A DNA stretch of 64,000 nucleotides from Takifugu bimaculatus (Eukaryota > Chordata > Actinopteri > Tetraodontiformes > Tetraodontidae). The position numbers and the translations under genes are program-made. The notes beneath the pieces were generated by a model that saw only the letters and a list, made by a program, of their open reading frames with translations, was not told the DNA's origin and did not search any database. Within the stretch, counting starts at the first letter, position 1. The number at the start of each line of letters is the position of its first letter. This document shows positions 1-14,300 of this stretch, one piece after another. The stretch is from assembly GCA_004026145.2 (NCBI GenBank), contig CP034989.1:8855261-8919260 (forward strand). Direction: 5' to 3'.

Positions 1-2078
1 TGCTTCTATCCCAGTGAGCTAAAGGGCTAGTTTCATCCAACGCTGCCCCTTTCCTTATAAAACTGGTGGGGTTTTTTTTCATTTAATTGTTGCTAACGCT
101 GCTCAACATTAGCATCCTGCTAACAACCTCTGTTGTCAAACTCAGGTGAACTTGAGGGTGTTTAAGTGCCTCTTTTAGCCCAAATTCCAGATTTTCAGAC
201 AGAAAATACCCAGAATTCAGCGCGACTGCTCTCTTTTATCCGATGGCACCAACACAATAACATATTGTGGAGGTCAGTCAAAGTGTCATTGTCTTGGAAA
301 AACCAAACAATGGATCCTATCTATAGTTTATTGGCCCCGCCCGCTGTCTCTTTTCTTGCTTTGCAAGGTCAAGACCCCCCCACATGTCACCAAGACTTTC
401 CCAACCCTCCAGATGACTTCGGATCACACAATGAGTGTTTAAAGCTGCTCGAGGATTGAAGCTGACGTAGCTTCTCCATTTCTGTCTCGTTAGATGTCAC
501 ATGCCTCCTTGTGTTGGCGGCTGACGTCTCCTTTTGAACCGGGGGGGTTCAATCTGTCACGGAAAATGGCTGCACACTGCTCCTGCTGTAAATTACGCCG
601 AAAACAATCAGGTTTAGAGTCTGTTACCATGGTAACCTGCCGTTGGGAGACCCTTCCATCATCACCTGTGAAGCAACCAGATGCCGACGGACTCAGAAAT
701 GGCTAATTACTCATTTTTTTGGTTTCACAAACTGAATCCAGGGAGCTCATAATCAACAATCGCACCTTTCATACATCAGCTGTGTCACACCTACTGATTT
801 ATGGCCGTTTCCATGCCAATGAGGGAGACTGATGGGATCAAAACAGGCTCGGCCCACAGACGGCAGGTGTAACGTATGAGCCGCCGCGGAGCGTGTCATG
901 AATGTAAATCACATCCCAGACACGGAAACGTAGGTGGAAGGCTAACGTTCGGCTACATCAACAACTAGCATTAGCCTCAGCCTGTTTTTTGGGGGTTTAA
1001 CACAATTAGCGACTCAATGCTAGTAACCTGGCCATGGTAGAGCCATTTTATTTTCCTAATGATTCTCTTCATTAGTTTGTTCTGATGGTTTATTTTGAAA
1101 TGCTGTGAATTGCTGGGAGGGTCCATGACGAGGGTGGGGGGCTGAAATGGACGAGCGCTGCAGGGATCAGGAAGCTGCAATGGAATTTCCACACCCTAAT
1201 GTGGGAGGACCCCCCTCCCGGCCGGATAACAGAGAGGGCACATTCTCCCCAACCCCCCCGCCTGCCATCCCTCACAACTTTCGCTCTCTCCCTTTATTTT
1301 CATTTTCCAGGGACAATGGAGGAAGTGGCGAAACAAAGGGCAGAGAAAAGAACCGGGGGTCTTTTGGAGCAGTGATGGGGGGGTCCTGAGGTGCTGAGAG
1401 GGGAAGATGAGTGAGAGGCCCTTCATGTTTTACAGAGGCGGGTGACTGATGGAGTCCGTCCTTCCATGGGTGGGATATTTTTGATGAGGGGATGTATAGA
1501 GAATCAGAGAGCGTGGGGGTCGCCGAAGGGGTTGACGTAAGGAGGGGATAAAGGACGCAGGTTAGGAGGGAGCCGAGGGGCCATGTTTTTGGGGGGGGGT
1601 GCAGACATTTTTCTGCCTGACTGAGCCTGAAAGTGATCACGCTGAGCTCACAAAAGAAAATCTGCAAACAGGAGGAACAACCAATGAGGTTAAAGCCGCA
1701 GTAATAAAGTCAGTAATCCCAGTCTGCAGATCCTCTCTGCCACTGGGCGGCGTTAGCTTCCACATCATTGCTTTCATCATGTAGCAACAGGCTAGCCAAA
1801 CACAAGAGCCCTCACATTAGCTCACCACACCAAAGGTCAGGGATATGTGACCCCATGGAGGACCGGGGGGGAAGTGAGGCTCGTCCAGCCTCTGTGCAAC
1901 AACTCTCTGGGTGAAAGTTTGTCACCGTGGTGACAGGAACAGATGACAGGAAGTAGTCGTAGTAGAAGAAGAAAACCAAGCAGGGGTCCAGGAGTGATTA
2001 ACCAGAGATTCTTTGTAAAACTGAAGAGTTCAAAAACTCTCCAACTCACCTCACATGCTCACATTTATTTGGGTGACA
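1..2078. other. single-copy flanking DNA, no gene recognised
   Basis: No open frame here resembles a known protein, and none has a convincing exon structure with splice sites. Short open frames are at the level expected by chance. Composition is mixed, with a few G or C runs around 1130-1260, 1370-1385 and 1588-1600. The only discrete motif noted is a perfect palindrome at 623-636. The segment ends where the satellite array begins, inside a unit, near 2079. Confidence 0.6.
623..636. promoter_or_regulatory. palindromic X-box (RFX-type) motif
   Basis: The sequence GTTACCATGGTAAC is a perfect 14-base palindrome and fits the RFX X-box pattern of two GTTRCC-type half sites separated by two bases. 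RFX factors bind such sites as dimers. No gene start is visible nearby, so function is unproven and a chance match is possible. A looser relative, GTCACCGTGGTGAC, lies at 1921-1934. Confidence 0.3.
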
Positions 2079-5000
2079 CAGTCACACTGACCCACTGCAA
2101 AGAGGTCATATATGGTTCAAAAAAGCCATAATTTGAATATCATCTGTGGATGTGATTTCTGTGTCAACGCAAATTCCGTATTTCCACAGCACGTGAAGAA
2201 AAACATCTCTGTGAAGAATAGTTAATCATGGCTTTTTTAAAACCATATATGACCTCTCTTTGCTGCGGTTCCGTCCGACCTCATAGGTCAGTGGTTTAAA
2301 CCACTGACTTTTTTGCCGGAGGTTGTTGGTTCGAATCCAGGCCTGAGTTTGGTTTGAAAAATCAATATTCTTCACACATATGTTTTTGTTTTTTTTATAC
2401 ATCAATTATATAACTTTTTCCCTTTTTAGTTTGTGATTCATTGCTGGAATAGTTACAGGGGTGCTGATTTATAAGCTGTCGTCCGATCCTCTTTCCCACC
2501 ATACAGTAATTTCTAAAGAGGATACTTGGTCCTAAAAATTGTGATGCAATGCATGACAGTCACCACGGTAAAACCGAAAACATGTGTGTGAATAAAAGTC
2601 ACGCCTGGATTCGAACCAACAACCTTCCGCAAAAGGAGGACAGTGGCTTAAACCACTGAGCTATGCAGTCAAACCTGACCTCACCTGCAAAGAGGTCATA
2701 TATGGTTCAAAAAAGCCATAATTTGAATATCATCTGTGGATGTGATTTCTGTGTCAACACAAATTCCATATTTCCACAGCACGTGAAGAAAAAACATCTC
2801 TGTGAAGAATATTTAATCATGGCTTTTTTAAAACCATATATGACCTCTCTTTGCTGTAGTTCAGTGTGACCTCATAGGTCAGTGGTTTAAGCACTGACTT
2901 TTTTGCCGGAGGTTGTTGGTTCGAATCCAGGCCGGAGTTTGGTTTGAAGAATCAATATTCTTCACACATATGTTTTTGTTTTTTTATACATCAATTATAT
3001 AACTTTTTCCCTTTTTAGTTTGTGATTCATTACTGGAATAGTTACAGGGGTGCTGATTTATAAGCTGTCGTCCGATCCTCTTTCCCACCATACAGTAATT
3101 TCTAAAGAGGATACTTGGTCCTAAAAATTGTGATGCAATGCATGACAGTCACCACGGTAAAACCAAAAACATATGTGTGAAAAGTCACGCCTGGATTCGA
3201 ACCCACAACCTTCCGCAAAAGAGGACAGTGGCTTAAACCACTGAGCTATGCAGTCACACTGACCCACTGCAAAGAGGTCATATATGGTTCAAAAAAGCCA
3301 TAATTTGAATATCATCTGTGGATGTGATTTCTGTGTCAACACAAATTCCATATTTCCACAGCATGTGAAGAAAAACATCGCCGTGAAGAATATTTAATCA
3401 TGGCTTTTTTAAAACCATATATGACCTCTCTTTGCTGTGGCTCAGTGTGACCTCATAGGTCAGTGGTTTAAGCCACTCACTTTTTTGCCGGAGGTTGTTG
3501 GTTCGAATCCAGGACGGAGTTTGGTTTGAAGAATCAATATTCTTCACACATATGTTTGTTTGTTTTTATATATATCAATTATATAACTTTTTCCCTTTTT
3601 AGTTTGTGATTCATTGCTGGAATAGTTACAGGGGTGCTGATTTATAAGCTGTCGTCCAATTCTCTTTGCCACCATACAGTAATTTCTAAAGAGGATACTT
3701 GGTCCTAAAAATTGTGATGCAATGCATGACAGTCACCACGGTAAAACCAAAAACATATGTGTGGAAAAGTCACGCCTGGATTCGAACCAACAACCTTCTG
3801 CAAAAGAGGACAGTGGCTTAAACCACTGAGCTATGCAGTCACACTGACCCACTGCAAAGAGGTCATATATGGTTCAAAAAAGCCATAATTTGAATATCAT
3901 CTGTGGATGTGATTTCTGTGTCAACACAAATTCCATATTTCCACAGCACGTGAAGAAAAAAATCTCTGTGAAGAATATTTAATCATGGCTTTTTTAAAAC
4001 CATATATGACCTCTCTTTGCTATGGCTCAGTGTGACCTCATAGGTCAGTGGATTAAGCCACTGACTTTTTTGCCGGAGGTTGTTGGTTCGAATCCAGGCC
4101 GGAGTTTGGTTTGAAAAATCAATATTCTTCACACATATGTTTTTGGTTTTTTTATACATCAATTATATAACTTTTTCCCTTTTTAGTTTGTGATTCATTG
4201 CTGGAATAGTTACAGGGGTGCTGATTTATAAGCTGTCGTCCGATCCTCTTTCCCACCATACAGTAATTTCTAAAGAGGATACTTGGTCCTAAAAATTGTG
4301 ATGCAATGCATGACAGTCACCACAGTAAAACCAAAAACATGTGTGTAAAAAGTCACGCCTGCATTCGAACCAACAACCTTCCGCAAAAGAAAATAGTGGC
4401 TTAAACCACTGAGCTATGCAGTCACACTGACCCACTGCAAAGAGGTCATATATGGTTCAAAAAAGCCATAATTTGAATATCATCTGTGGATGTGATTTCT
4501 GTGTCAACACAAATTCCATATTTCCACAGCATGTGAAGAAAAACATCTCCGTGAAGAATATTTAATCATGGCTTTTTTAAAACCATATATGACCTCTCTT
4601 TGCTGTCGCTCAGTGTGACCTCGTAGGGCAGCGGATTAAGCCACTGACTTTTTTGCCGGAGGTTGTTGGTTCGAATCCAGGACGGAGTTTGGTTTGAAGA
4701 ATCAATATTCTTCACACATATGTTTGTTTGTTTTTATATATATCAATTATATAACTTTTTCCCTTTTTAGTTTGTGATTCATTGCTGGAATAGTTACAGG
4801 GGTGCTGATTTATAAGCTGTCGTCCAATTCTCTTTGCCACCATACAGTAATTTCTAAAGAGGATACTTGGTCCTAAAAATTGTGATGCAATGCATGACAG
4901 TCACCACGGTAAAACCAAAAACATATGTGTGAAAAGTCACGCCTGGATTCGAACCAACAACCTTCTGCAAAAGAGGACAGTGGCTTAAACCACTGAGCTA

Positions 5001-5519
5001 TGCAGTCACACTGACCCACTGCAAAGAGGTCATATATGGTTCAAAAAAGCCATAATTTGAATATCATCTGTGGATGTGATTTCTGTGTCAACACAAATTC
5101 CATATTTCCACAGCACGTGAAGAAAAAAATCTCTGTGAAGAATATTTAATCATGGCTTTTTTAAAACCATATATGACCTCTCTTTGCTACGGCTCAGTGT
5201 GACCTCATAGGTCAGCGGATTAAGCCACTGACTTTTTTGCCGGAGGTTGTTGGTTCGAATCCAGGACGGAGTTTGGTTTGAAGAATCAATATTCTTCACA
5301 CATATGTTTGTTTGTTTTTATATATATCAATTATATAACTTTTTCCCTTTTTAGTTTGTGATTCATTGCTGGAATAGTTACAGGGGTGCTGATTTATAAG
5401 CTGTCGTCCAATTCCTCTTTGCCACCATACAGTAATTTCTAAAGAGGATACTTGGTCCTAAAAATTGTGATGCAATGCATGACAGTCACCACGGTAAAAC
5501 CAAAAACATATGTGTGAAA

Positions 5520-5592
5520 AGTCACGCCTGGATTCGAACCAACAACCTTCTGCAAAAGAGGACAGTGGCTTAAACCACTGAGCTATGCAGTC
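5520..5592 (-). other. tRNA-like module, minus orientation (representative)
   Basis: On the minus strand box A TAGCTCAGTGG is at 5585-5575 and box B GGTTCGAATCC at 5540-5530, spaced 45 nt. This module keeps a better box A in most copies than the plus module does. It also lacks an anticodon stem and has TTTT between the boxes. It faces away from the palindrome axis, so plus and minus modules of one unit are divergent and read into the spacers on either side. Confidence 0.6.
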
Positions 5593-7249
5593 ACACTGAC
5601 CCACTGCAAAGAGGTCATATATGGTTCAAAAAAGCCATAATTTGAATATCATCTGTGGATGTGATTTCTGTGTCAACACAAATTCCATATTTCCACAGCA
5701 CGTGAAGAAAAAAATCTCTGTGAAGAATATTTAATCATGGCTTTTTTAAAACCATATATGACCTCTCTTTGCTATGGCTCAGTGTGACCTCATAGGTCAG
5801 TGGTTTAAGCCACTGACTTTTTTGCCGGCGGTTGTTGGTTCGAATCCAGGCCGGAGTTTGGTTTGAAAAATCAATATTCTTCACACATATGTTTTTGGTT
5901 TTTTTATACATCAATTATATAACTTTTTCCCTTTTTAGTTTGTGATTCATTGCTGGAATAGTTACAGGGGTGCTGATTTATAAGCTGTCGTCAAATCCTC
6001 TTTCCCACCATACAGTAATTTCTAAAGAGGATACTTGGTCCTAAAAATTGTGATGCAATGCATGACAGTCACCACGGTAAAACCAAAAACATGTGTGTTG
6101 AAAGTCACGCCTGGATTCGAACCAACAACCTTCCGCAAAAGAGGACAGTGGCTTAAACCACTGAGCTATGCAGTCAGACTGACCCACAGCAAAGAGGTCA
6201 TATATGGTTCAAAAAAGCCATAATTTGAATATCATCTGTGGATGTGATTTCTGTGTCAACACAAATTCCATATTTCCACAGCATGTGAAGAAAAACATCT
6301 CCATGAAGAATATTTAATTATTGTTTTTTTAAAACCATATATGACCTCTCTTTGCTGTGGCTCAGTGTGACCTCGTAGGTCAGCGGATTAAGCAACTGAC
6401 TTCTTTGCCGGAGGTTGTTGGTTCGAATCCAGGACGGAGTTTGGTTTGAAGAATCAATATTCTTCACACATATGTTTGTTTGTTTTTATATATATCAATT
6501 ATATAACTTTTTCCCTTTTTAGTTTGTGATTCATTGCTGGAATAGTTACAGGGGTGCTGATTTATAAGCTGTCGTCCAATTCTCTTTGCCACCATACAGT
6601 AATTTCTAAAGAGGATACTTGGTCCTAAAAATTGTGATGCAATGCATGACAGTCACCACGGTAAAACCAAAAACATATGTGTGGAAAGTCACGCCTGGAT
6701 TCGAACCAACAACCTTCTGCAAAAGAGGACAGTGGCTTAAACCACTGAGCTATGCAGTCACCCTGACTCATTGCAAAGAGGTCATATATGGTTCAAAAAA
6801 GCCATAATTTGAATATCATCTGTGGATGTGATTTCTGTGTCAACACAAATTCCATATTTCCACAGCACGTGAAGAAAAAAATCTCTGTGAAGAATATTTA
6901 ATCATGGCTTTTTTAAAACCATATATGACCTCCCTTTGCTGTTGCTCAGTGTGACCTCATAGGTCAGTGGTTTAAGCCACTGACTTTTTTGTCGGAGGTT
7001 GTTGGTTCGAATCCAGGCCGGAGTTTGGTTTGAAGAATCAATATTCTTCACACATATGTTTTTGTTTTTTTATACATCAATTATATAACTTTTTCCCTTT
7101 TTAGTTTGTGATTCATTGCTGGAATAGTTACAGGGGTGCTGATTTATAAGCTGTCGTCCGATCCTCTTTCCCACCATACAGTAATTTCTAAAGAGGATAC
7201 TTGGTCCTAAAAATTGTGATGCAATGCATGACATTCACCACGGTAAAAC

Positions 7250-7665
7250 CAAAAACATATGTGTGAAGAATATTGATTCTTCAAACCAAAGTCACGCCTG
7301 GATTCGAACCCACAACCTTCCGCAAAAGGAGACAGTGGCTTAAACCACTGACCTATGCAGTCACACTGACCCACTGCAAAGAGGTCATATATGGTTCAAA
7401 AAAGCCATAATTTGAATATCATCTGTGGATGTGATTTCTGTGTCAACACAAATTCCATATTTCCACAGCACGTGAAGAAAAACATCTCTGTGAAGAATAT
7501 TTAATCATGGCTTTTTTAAAACCATATATGACCTCTCTTTGCTGTGGTTCAGTGTGACCTCATAGGTCAGTGGTTTAAGCCACTCACTTTTTTGCCGGAG
7601 GTTGTTGGTTCGAATCCAGGACGGAGTTTGGTTTGAAAAATCAATATTCTTCACACATATGTTTT
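7250..7665. repeat. representative palindromic core of the satellite unit
   Basis: In this copy the full-length form is visible. The left end, CAAAAACATATGTGTGAAG, is the reverse complement of the right end, CTTCACACATATG plus a T-rich tail. About 115 bp of each end (tRNA-like module plus tail) match in inverted orientation, and the arms inside them also pair. The centre lies near 7435-7450 around TGTGTCAACACA, so the potential foldback has a loop of only a few bases. Confidence 0.8.
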
Positions 7666-8099
7666 TTTTATTTTTTATACATCAATTATATAACTTTTTC
7701 CCTTTTTAGTTTGTGATTCATTGCTGGAATAGTTACAGGGGTGCTGATTTATAAGATGTTGTCCGATCCTCTTTCCCACCATACAGTAATTTCTAAAGAG
7801 GATACTTGGTCCTAAAAATTGTGATGCAATGCATGACAGTCACCACGGTAGAACCAAAAACATGTGTGTGAAGAATATTGATTTTTCGAACCAAACTCCG
7901 GCCTGGATTCGAACCAACAACCTTCCGCAAAAGAAGACAGTGGCTTAAACCACTGAGCTATGCAGTCACCCTGACTCATTGCAAAGAGGTCATATATGGT
8001 TCAAAAAAGCCATAATTTGAATATCATCTGTGGATGTGATTTCTGTGTCAACGCAAATTCCATATTTCCACAGCACGTGAAGAAAAACATCTCTGTGAA

Positions 8100-8340
8100 G
8101 AATATTTAATCATGGCTTTTTTAAAACCATATATGACCTCCCTTTGCTGTTGCTCAGTGTGACCTCATAGGTCAGTGGTTTAAGCCACTGACTTTTTTGC
8201 CGGCGGTTGTTGGTTCGAATCCAGGCTGGAGTTTGGTTTGAAAAATCAATATTCTTCACACATGTTTTTGTTTTTTTATAACCAAAAACCAATATATAAC
8301 TTTTTCCCTTTTTAGTTTGTTTAATCATGGCTTTTTTAAA
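8100..8340. repeat. truncated hybrid satellite unit
   Basis: Here the spacer is mostly missing. After TTTTTCCCTTTTTAGTTTG the sequence jumps directly to TTTAATCATGGC, joining the start of the spacer to the next palindrome arm. This lengthens the spacer-to-spacer distance to about 820 bp. The same junction recurs near 10310, 14068, 16054, 25680, 30080 and 33860, so one deletion event was copied around the array. Confidence 0.75.
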
Positions 8341-11340
8341 ACCATATATGACCTCTCTTTGCTGTGGCTCAGTGTGACCTCATAGGTTAGTGGTTTAAGC
8401 CACTGACTTTTTTGCCGGCGGTTGTTGGTTCGAATCCAGGCCGGAGTTTGGTTTGAAAAATCAATATTCTTCACACATATGTTTTTGGTTTTTTTATACA
8501 TCAATTATATAACTTTTTCCCTTTTTAGTTTGTGATTCATTGCTGGAATAGTTACAGGGGTGCTGATTTATAAGCTGTCGTCCGATCCTCTTTCCCACCA
8601 TACAGTAATTTCTAAAGAGGATACTTGGTCCTAAAAATTGTGATGCAATGCATGACAGTCACCACGGTAAAACCAAAAACATGTGTGTTGAAAGTCACGC
8701 CTGGATTCGAACCAACAACCTTCCGCAAAAGAGGACAGTGGCTTAAACCACTGAGCTATGCAGTCACACTGACCCACTGCAAAGAGGTCATATATGGTTC
8801 AAAAAAGCCATAATTTGAATATCATCTGTGGATGTGATTTCTGTGTCAACACAAATTCCATATTTCCACAGCATGTGAAGAAAAACATCTCCATGAAGAA
8901 TATTTAATTATTGTTTTTTTAAAACCATATATGACCTCTCTTTGCTGTGGCTCAGTGTGACCTCGTAGGTCAGCGGATTAAGCCACTGACTTTTTTGCCG
9001 GAGGTTGTTGGTTCGAACCCAGGACGGAGTTTGGTTTGAAGAATCAATATTCTTCACACATATGTTTGTTTGTTTTTATATATATCAATTATATAACTTT
9101 TTCCCTTTTTAGTTTGTGATTCATTGCTGGAATAGTTACAGGGGTGCTGATTTATAAGCTGTCGTCCAATTCTCTTTGCCACCATACAGTAATTTCTAAA
9201 GAGGATACTTGGTCCTAAAAATTGTGATGCAATGCATGACAGTCACCACGGTAAAACCAAAAACATATGTGTGGAAAGTCACGCCTGGATTCGAACCAAC
9301 AACCTTCTGCAAAAGAGGACAGTGGCTTAAACCACTGAGCTATGCAGTCACACTGACCCACTGCAAAGAGGTCATATATGGTTCAAAAAAGCCATAATTT
9401 GAATATCATCTGTGGATGTGATTTCTGTGTCAACACAAATTCCATATTTCCACAGCATGTGAAGAAAAACATCTCCGTGAAGAATATTTAATCATGGCTT
9501 TTTTAAAACCATATATGACCTCTCTTTGCTGTGGCTCAGTGTGACCTCGTAGGTCAGTGGTTTAAGCCACTCACTTTTTTGCCGGAGGTTGTTGGTTCGA
9601 ATCCAGGACGGAGTTTGGTTTGAAAAATCAATATTCTTCACACATATGTTTTTGGTTTTTTTATACATCAATTATATAACTTTTTCCCTTTTTAGTTTGT
9701 GATTCATTGCTGGAATAGTTACAGGGGTGCTGATTTATAAGATGTTGTCCGATCCTCTTTCCCACCATACAGTAATTTCTAAAGAGGATACTTGGTCCTA
9801 AAAATTGTGATGCAATGCATGACAGTCACCACGGTAGAACCAAAAACATGTGTGTGAAGAATATTGATTTTTCGAACCAAACTCCGGCCTGGATTCGAAC
9901 CAACAACCTTCCGCAAAAGAAGACAGTGGCTTAAACCACTGAGCTATGCAGTCACCCTGACTCATTGCAAAGAGGTCATATATGGTTCAAAAAAGCCATA
10001 ATTTGAATATCATCTGTGGATGTGATTTCTGTGTCAACGCAAATTCCATATTTCCACAGCACGTGAAGAAAAACATCTCTGTGAAGAATATTTAATCATG
10101 GCTTTTTTAAAACCATATATGACCTCCCTTTGCTGTTGCTCAGTGTGACCTCATAGGTCAGTGGTTTAAGCCACTGACTTTTTTGCCGGCGGTTGTTGGT
10201 TCGAATCCAGGCTGGAGTTTGGTTTGAAAAATCAATATTCTTCACACATGTTTTTGTTTTTTTATAACCAAAAACCAATATATAACTTTTTCCCTTTTTA
10301 GTTTGTTTAATCATGGCTTTTTTAAAACCATATATGACCTCTCTTTGCTGTGGCTCAGCGTGACCTCATAGGTTAGTGGTTTAAGCCACTGACTTTTTTG
10401 CCGGCGGTTGTTGGTTCGAATCCAGGCCGGAGTTTGGTTTGAAAAATCAATATTCTTCACACATATGTTTTTGGTTTTTTTATACATCAATTATATAACT
10501 TTTTCCGTTTTTAGTTTGTGATTCATTGCTGGAATAGTTACAGGGGTGCTGATTTATAAGCTGTCGTCCGATCCTCTTTCCCACCATACAGTAATTTCTA
10601 AAGAGGATACTTGGTCCTAAAAATTGTGATGCAATGCATGACAGTCACCACGGTAAAACCAAAAACATGTGTGTTGAAAGTCACGCCTGGATTCGAACCA
10701 ACAACCTTCCGCAAAAGAGGACAGTGGCTTAAACCACTGAGCTATGTAGTCACACTGACCCACTGCAAAGAGGTCATATATGGTTCAAAAAAGCCATAAT
10801 TTGAATATCATCTGTGGATGTGATTTCTGTGTCAACACAAATTCCATATTTCCACAGCATGTGAAGAAAAACATCTCCATGAAGAATATTTAATTATTGT
10901 TTTTTTAAAACCATATATGACCTCTCTTTGCTGTGGCTCAGTGTGACCTCGTAGGTCAGCGGATTAAGCCACTGACTTTTTTGCCGGAGGTTGTTGGTTC
11001 GAACCCAGGACGGAGTTTGGTTTGAAGAATCAATATTCTTCACACATATGTTTGTTTGTTTTTATATATATCAATTATATAACTTTTTCCCTTTTTAGTT
11101 TGTGATTCATTGCTGGAATAGTTACAGGGGTGCTGATTTATAAGCTGTCGTCCAATTCTCTTTGCCACCATACAGTAATTTCTAAAGAGGATACTTGGTC
11201 CTAAAAATTGTGATGCAATGCATGACAGTCACCACGGTAAAACCAAAAACATTTGTGTGGAAAGTCACGCCTGGATTCGAACCAACAACCTTCTGCAAAA
11301 GAGGACAGTGGCTTAAACCACTGAGCTATGCAGTCACACT

Positions 11341-14300
11341 GACCCACTGCAAAGAGGTCATATATGGTTCAAAAAAGCCATAATTTGAATATCATCTGTG
11401 GATGTGATTTCTGTGTCAACACAAATTCCATATTTCCACAGCACGTGAAGAAAAAAATCTCTGTGAAGAATATTTAATCATGGCTTTTTTAAAACCATAT
11501 ATGACCTCTCTTTGCTACGGCTCAGTGTGACCTCATAGGTCAGTGGATTAAGCCACTGACTTTTTTGCCGGCGGTTGTTGGTTCGAATCCAGGCCGGAGT
11601 TTGGTTTGAAAAATCAATATTCTTCACACATATGTTTTTGGTTTTTTTATACATCAATTATATAACTTTTTCCCTTTTTAGTTTGTGATTCATTGCTGGA
11701 ATAGTTACAGGGGTGCTGATTTATAAGCTGTCGTCCGATCCTCTTTCCCACCATACAGTAATTTCTAAAGAGGATACTTGGTCCTAAAAATTGTGATGCA
11801 ATGCATGACAGTCACCACGGTAAAACCAAAAACATGTGTGTTGAAAGTCACGCCTGGATTCGAACCAACAACCTTCCGCAAAAGAGGACAGTGGCTTAAA
11901 CCACTGAGCTATGCAGTCAGACTGACCCACAGCAAAGAGGTCATATATGGTTCAAAAAAGCCATAATTTGAATATCATCTGTGGATGTGATTTCTGTGTC
12001 AACACAAATTCCATATTTCCACAGCATGTGAAGAAAAACATCTCCATGAAGAATATTTAATTATTGTTTTTTTAAAACCATATATGACCTCTCTTTGCTG
12101 TGGCTCAGTGTGACCTCGTAGGTCAGCGGATTAAGCAACTGACTTCTTTGCCGGAGGTTGTTGGTTCGAATCCAGGACGGAGTTTGGTTTGAAGAATCAA
12201 TATTCTTCACACATATGTTTGTTTGTTTTTATATATATCAATTATATAACTTTTTCCCTTTTTAGTTTGTGATTCATTGCTGGAATAGTTACAGGGGTGC
12301 TGATTTATAAGCTGTCGTCCAATTCTCTTTGCCACCATACAGTAATTTCTAAAGAGGATACTTGGTCCTAAAAATTGTGATGCAATGCATGACAGTCACC
12401 ACGGTAAAACCAAAAACATATGTGTGGAAAGTCACGCCTGGATTCGAACCAACAACCTTCTGCAAAAGAGGACAGTGGCTTAAACCACTGAGCTATGCAG
12501 TCACCCTGACTCATTGCAAAGAGGTCATATATGGTTCAAAAAAGCCATAATTTGAATATCATCTGTGGATGTGATTTCTGTGTCAACACAAATTCCATAT
12601 TTCCACAGCACGTGAAGAAAAAAATCTCTGTGAAGAATATTTAATCATGGCTTTTTTAAAACCATATATGACCTCCCTTTGCTGTTGCTCAGTGTGACCT
12701 CATAGGTCAGTGGTTTAAGCCACTGACTTTTTTGTCGGAGGTTGTTGGTTCGAATCCAGGCCGGAGTTTGGTTTGAAGAATCAATATTCTTCACACATAT
12801 GTTTTTGTTTTTTTATACATCAATTATATAACTTTTTCCCTTTTTAGTTTGTGATTCATTGCTGGAATAGTTACAGGGGTGCTGATTTATAAGCTGTCGT
12901 CCGATCCTCTTTCCCACCATACAGTAATTTCTAAAGAGGATACTTGGTCCTAAAAATTGTGATGCAATGCATGACATTCACCACGGTAAAACCAAAAACA
13001 TATGTGTGAAGAATATTGATTCTTCAAACCAAAGTCACGCCTGGATTCGAACCCACAACCTTCCGCAAAAGGAGACAGTGGCTTAAACCACTGACCTATG
13101 CAGTCACACTGACCCACTGCAAAGAGGTCATATATGGTTCAAAAAAGCCATAATTTGAATATCATCTGTGGATGTGATTTCTGTGTCAACACAAATTCCA
13201 TATTTCCACAGCACGTGAAGAAAAACATCTCTGTGAAGAATATTTAATCATGGCTTTTTTAAAACCATATATGACCTCTCTTTGCTGTGGTTCAGTGTGA
13301 CCTCATAGGTCAGTGGTTTAAGCCACTCACTTTTTTGCCGGAGGTTGTTGGTTCGAATCCAGGACGGAGTTTGGTTTGAAAAATCAATATTCTTCACACA
13401 TATGTTTTTTTTTTTTTTATACATCAATTATATAACTTTTTCCCTTTTTAGTTTGTGATTCATTGCTGGAATAGTTACAGGGGTGCTGATTTATAAGATG
13501 TTGTCCGATCCTCTTTCCCACCATACAGTAATTTCTAAAGAGGATACTTGGTCCTAAAAATTGTGATGCAATGCATGACAGTCACCACGGTAGAACCAAA
13601 AACATGTGTGTGAAGAATATTGATTTTTCGAACCAAACTCCGGCCTGGATTCGAACCAACAACCTTCCGCAAAAGAAGACAGTGGCTTAAACCACTGAGC
13701 TATGCAGTCACCCTGACTCATTGCAAAGAGGTCATATATGGTTCAAAAAAGCCATAATTTGAATATCATCTGTGGATGTGATTTCTGTGTCAACGCAAAT
13801 TCCATATTTCCACAGCACGTGAAGAAAAACATCTCTGTGAAGAATATTTAATCATGGCTTTTTTAAAACCATATATGACCTCCCTTTGCTGTTGCTCAGT
13901 GTGACCTCATAGGTCAGTGGTTTAAGCCACTGACTTTTTTGCCGGCGGTTGTTGGTTCGAATCCAGGCTGGAGTTTGGTTTGAAAAATCAATATTCTTCA
14001 CACATGTTTTTGTTTTTTTATAACCAAAAACCAATATATAACTTTTTCCCTTTTTAGTTTGTTTAATCATGGCTTTTTTAAAACCATATATGACCTCTCT
14101 TTGCTGTGGCTCAGTGTGACCTCATAGGTTAGTGGTTTAAGCCACTGACTTTTTTGCCGGCGGTTGTTGGTTCGAATCCAGGCCGGAGTTTGGTTTGAAA
14201 AATCAATATTCTTCACACATATGTTTTTGGTTTTTTTATACATCAATTATATAACTTTTTCCCTTTTTAGTTTGTGATTCATTGCTGGAATAGTTACAGG

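Larger units (their letters stand above)
5600..11340. repeat. higher-order repeat block, copy 1 (~5.74 kb)
   Basis: Eight matching landmarks between 6035 and 11383 recur 5742-5743 bp downstream with the same diagnostic variants. One is the odd run TTTATAACCAAAAACC of the truncated units at about 8275 and 10262. The block holds nine spacers and two truncated units. Edges are approximate because adjacent units are themselves similar. Confidence 0.75.
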
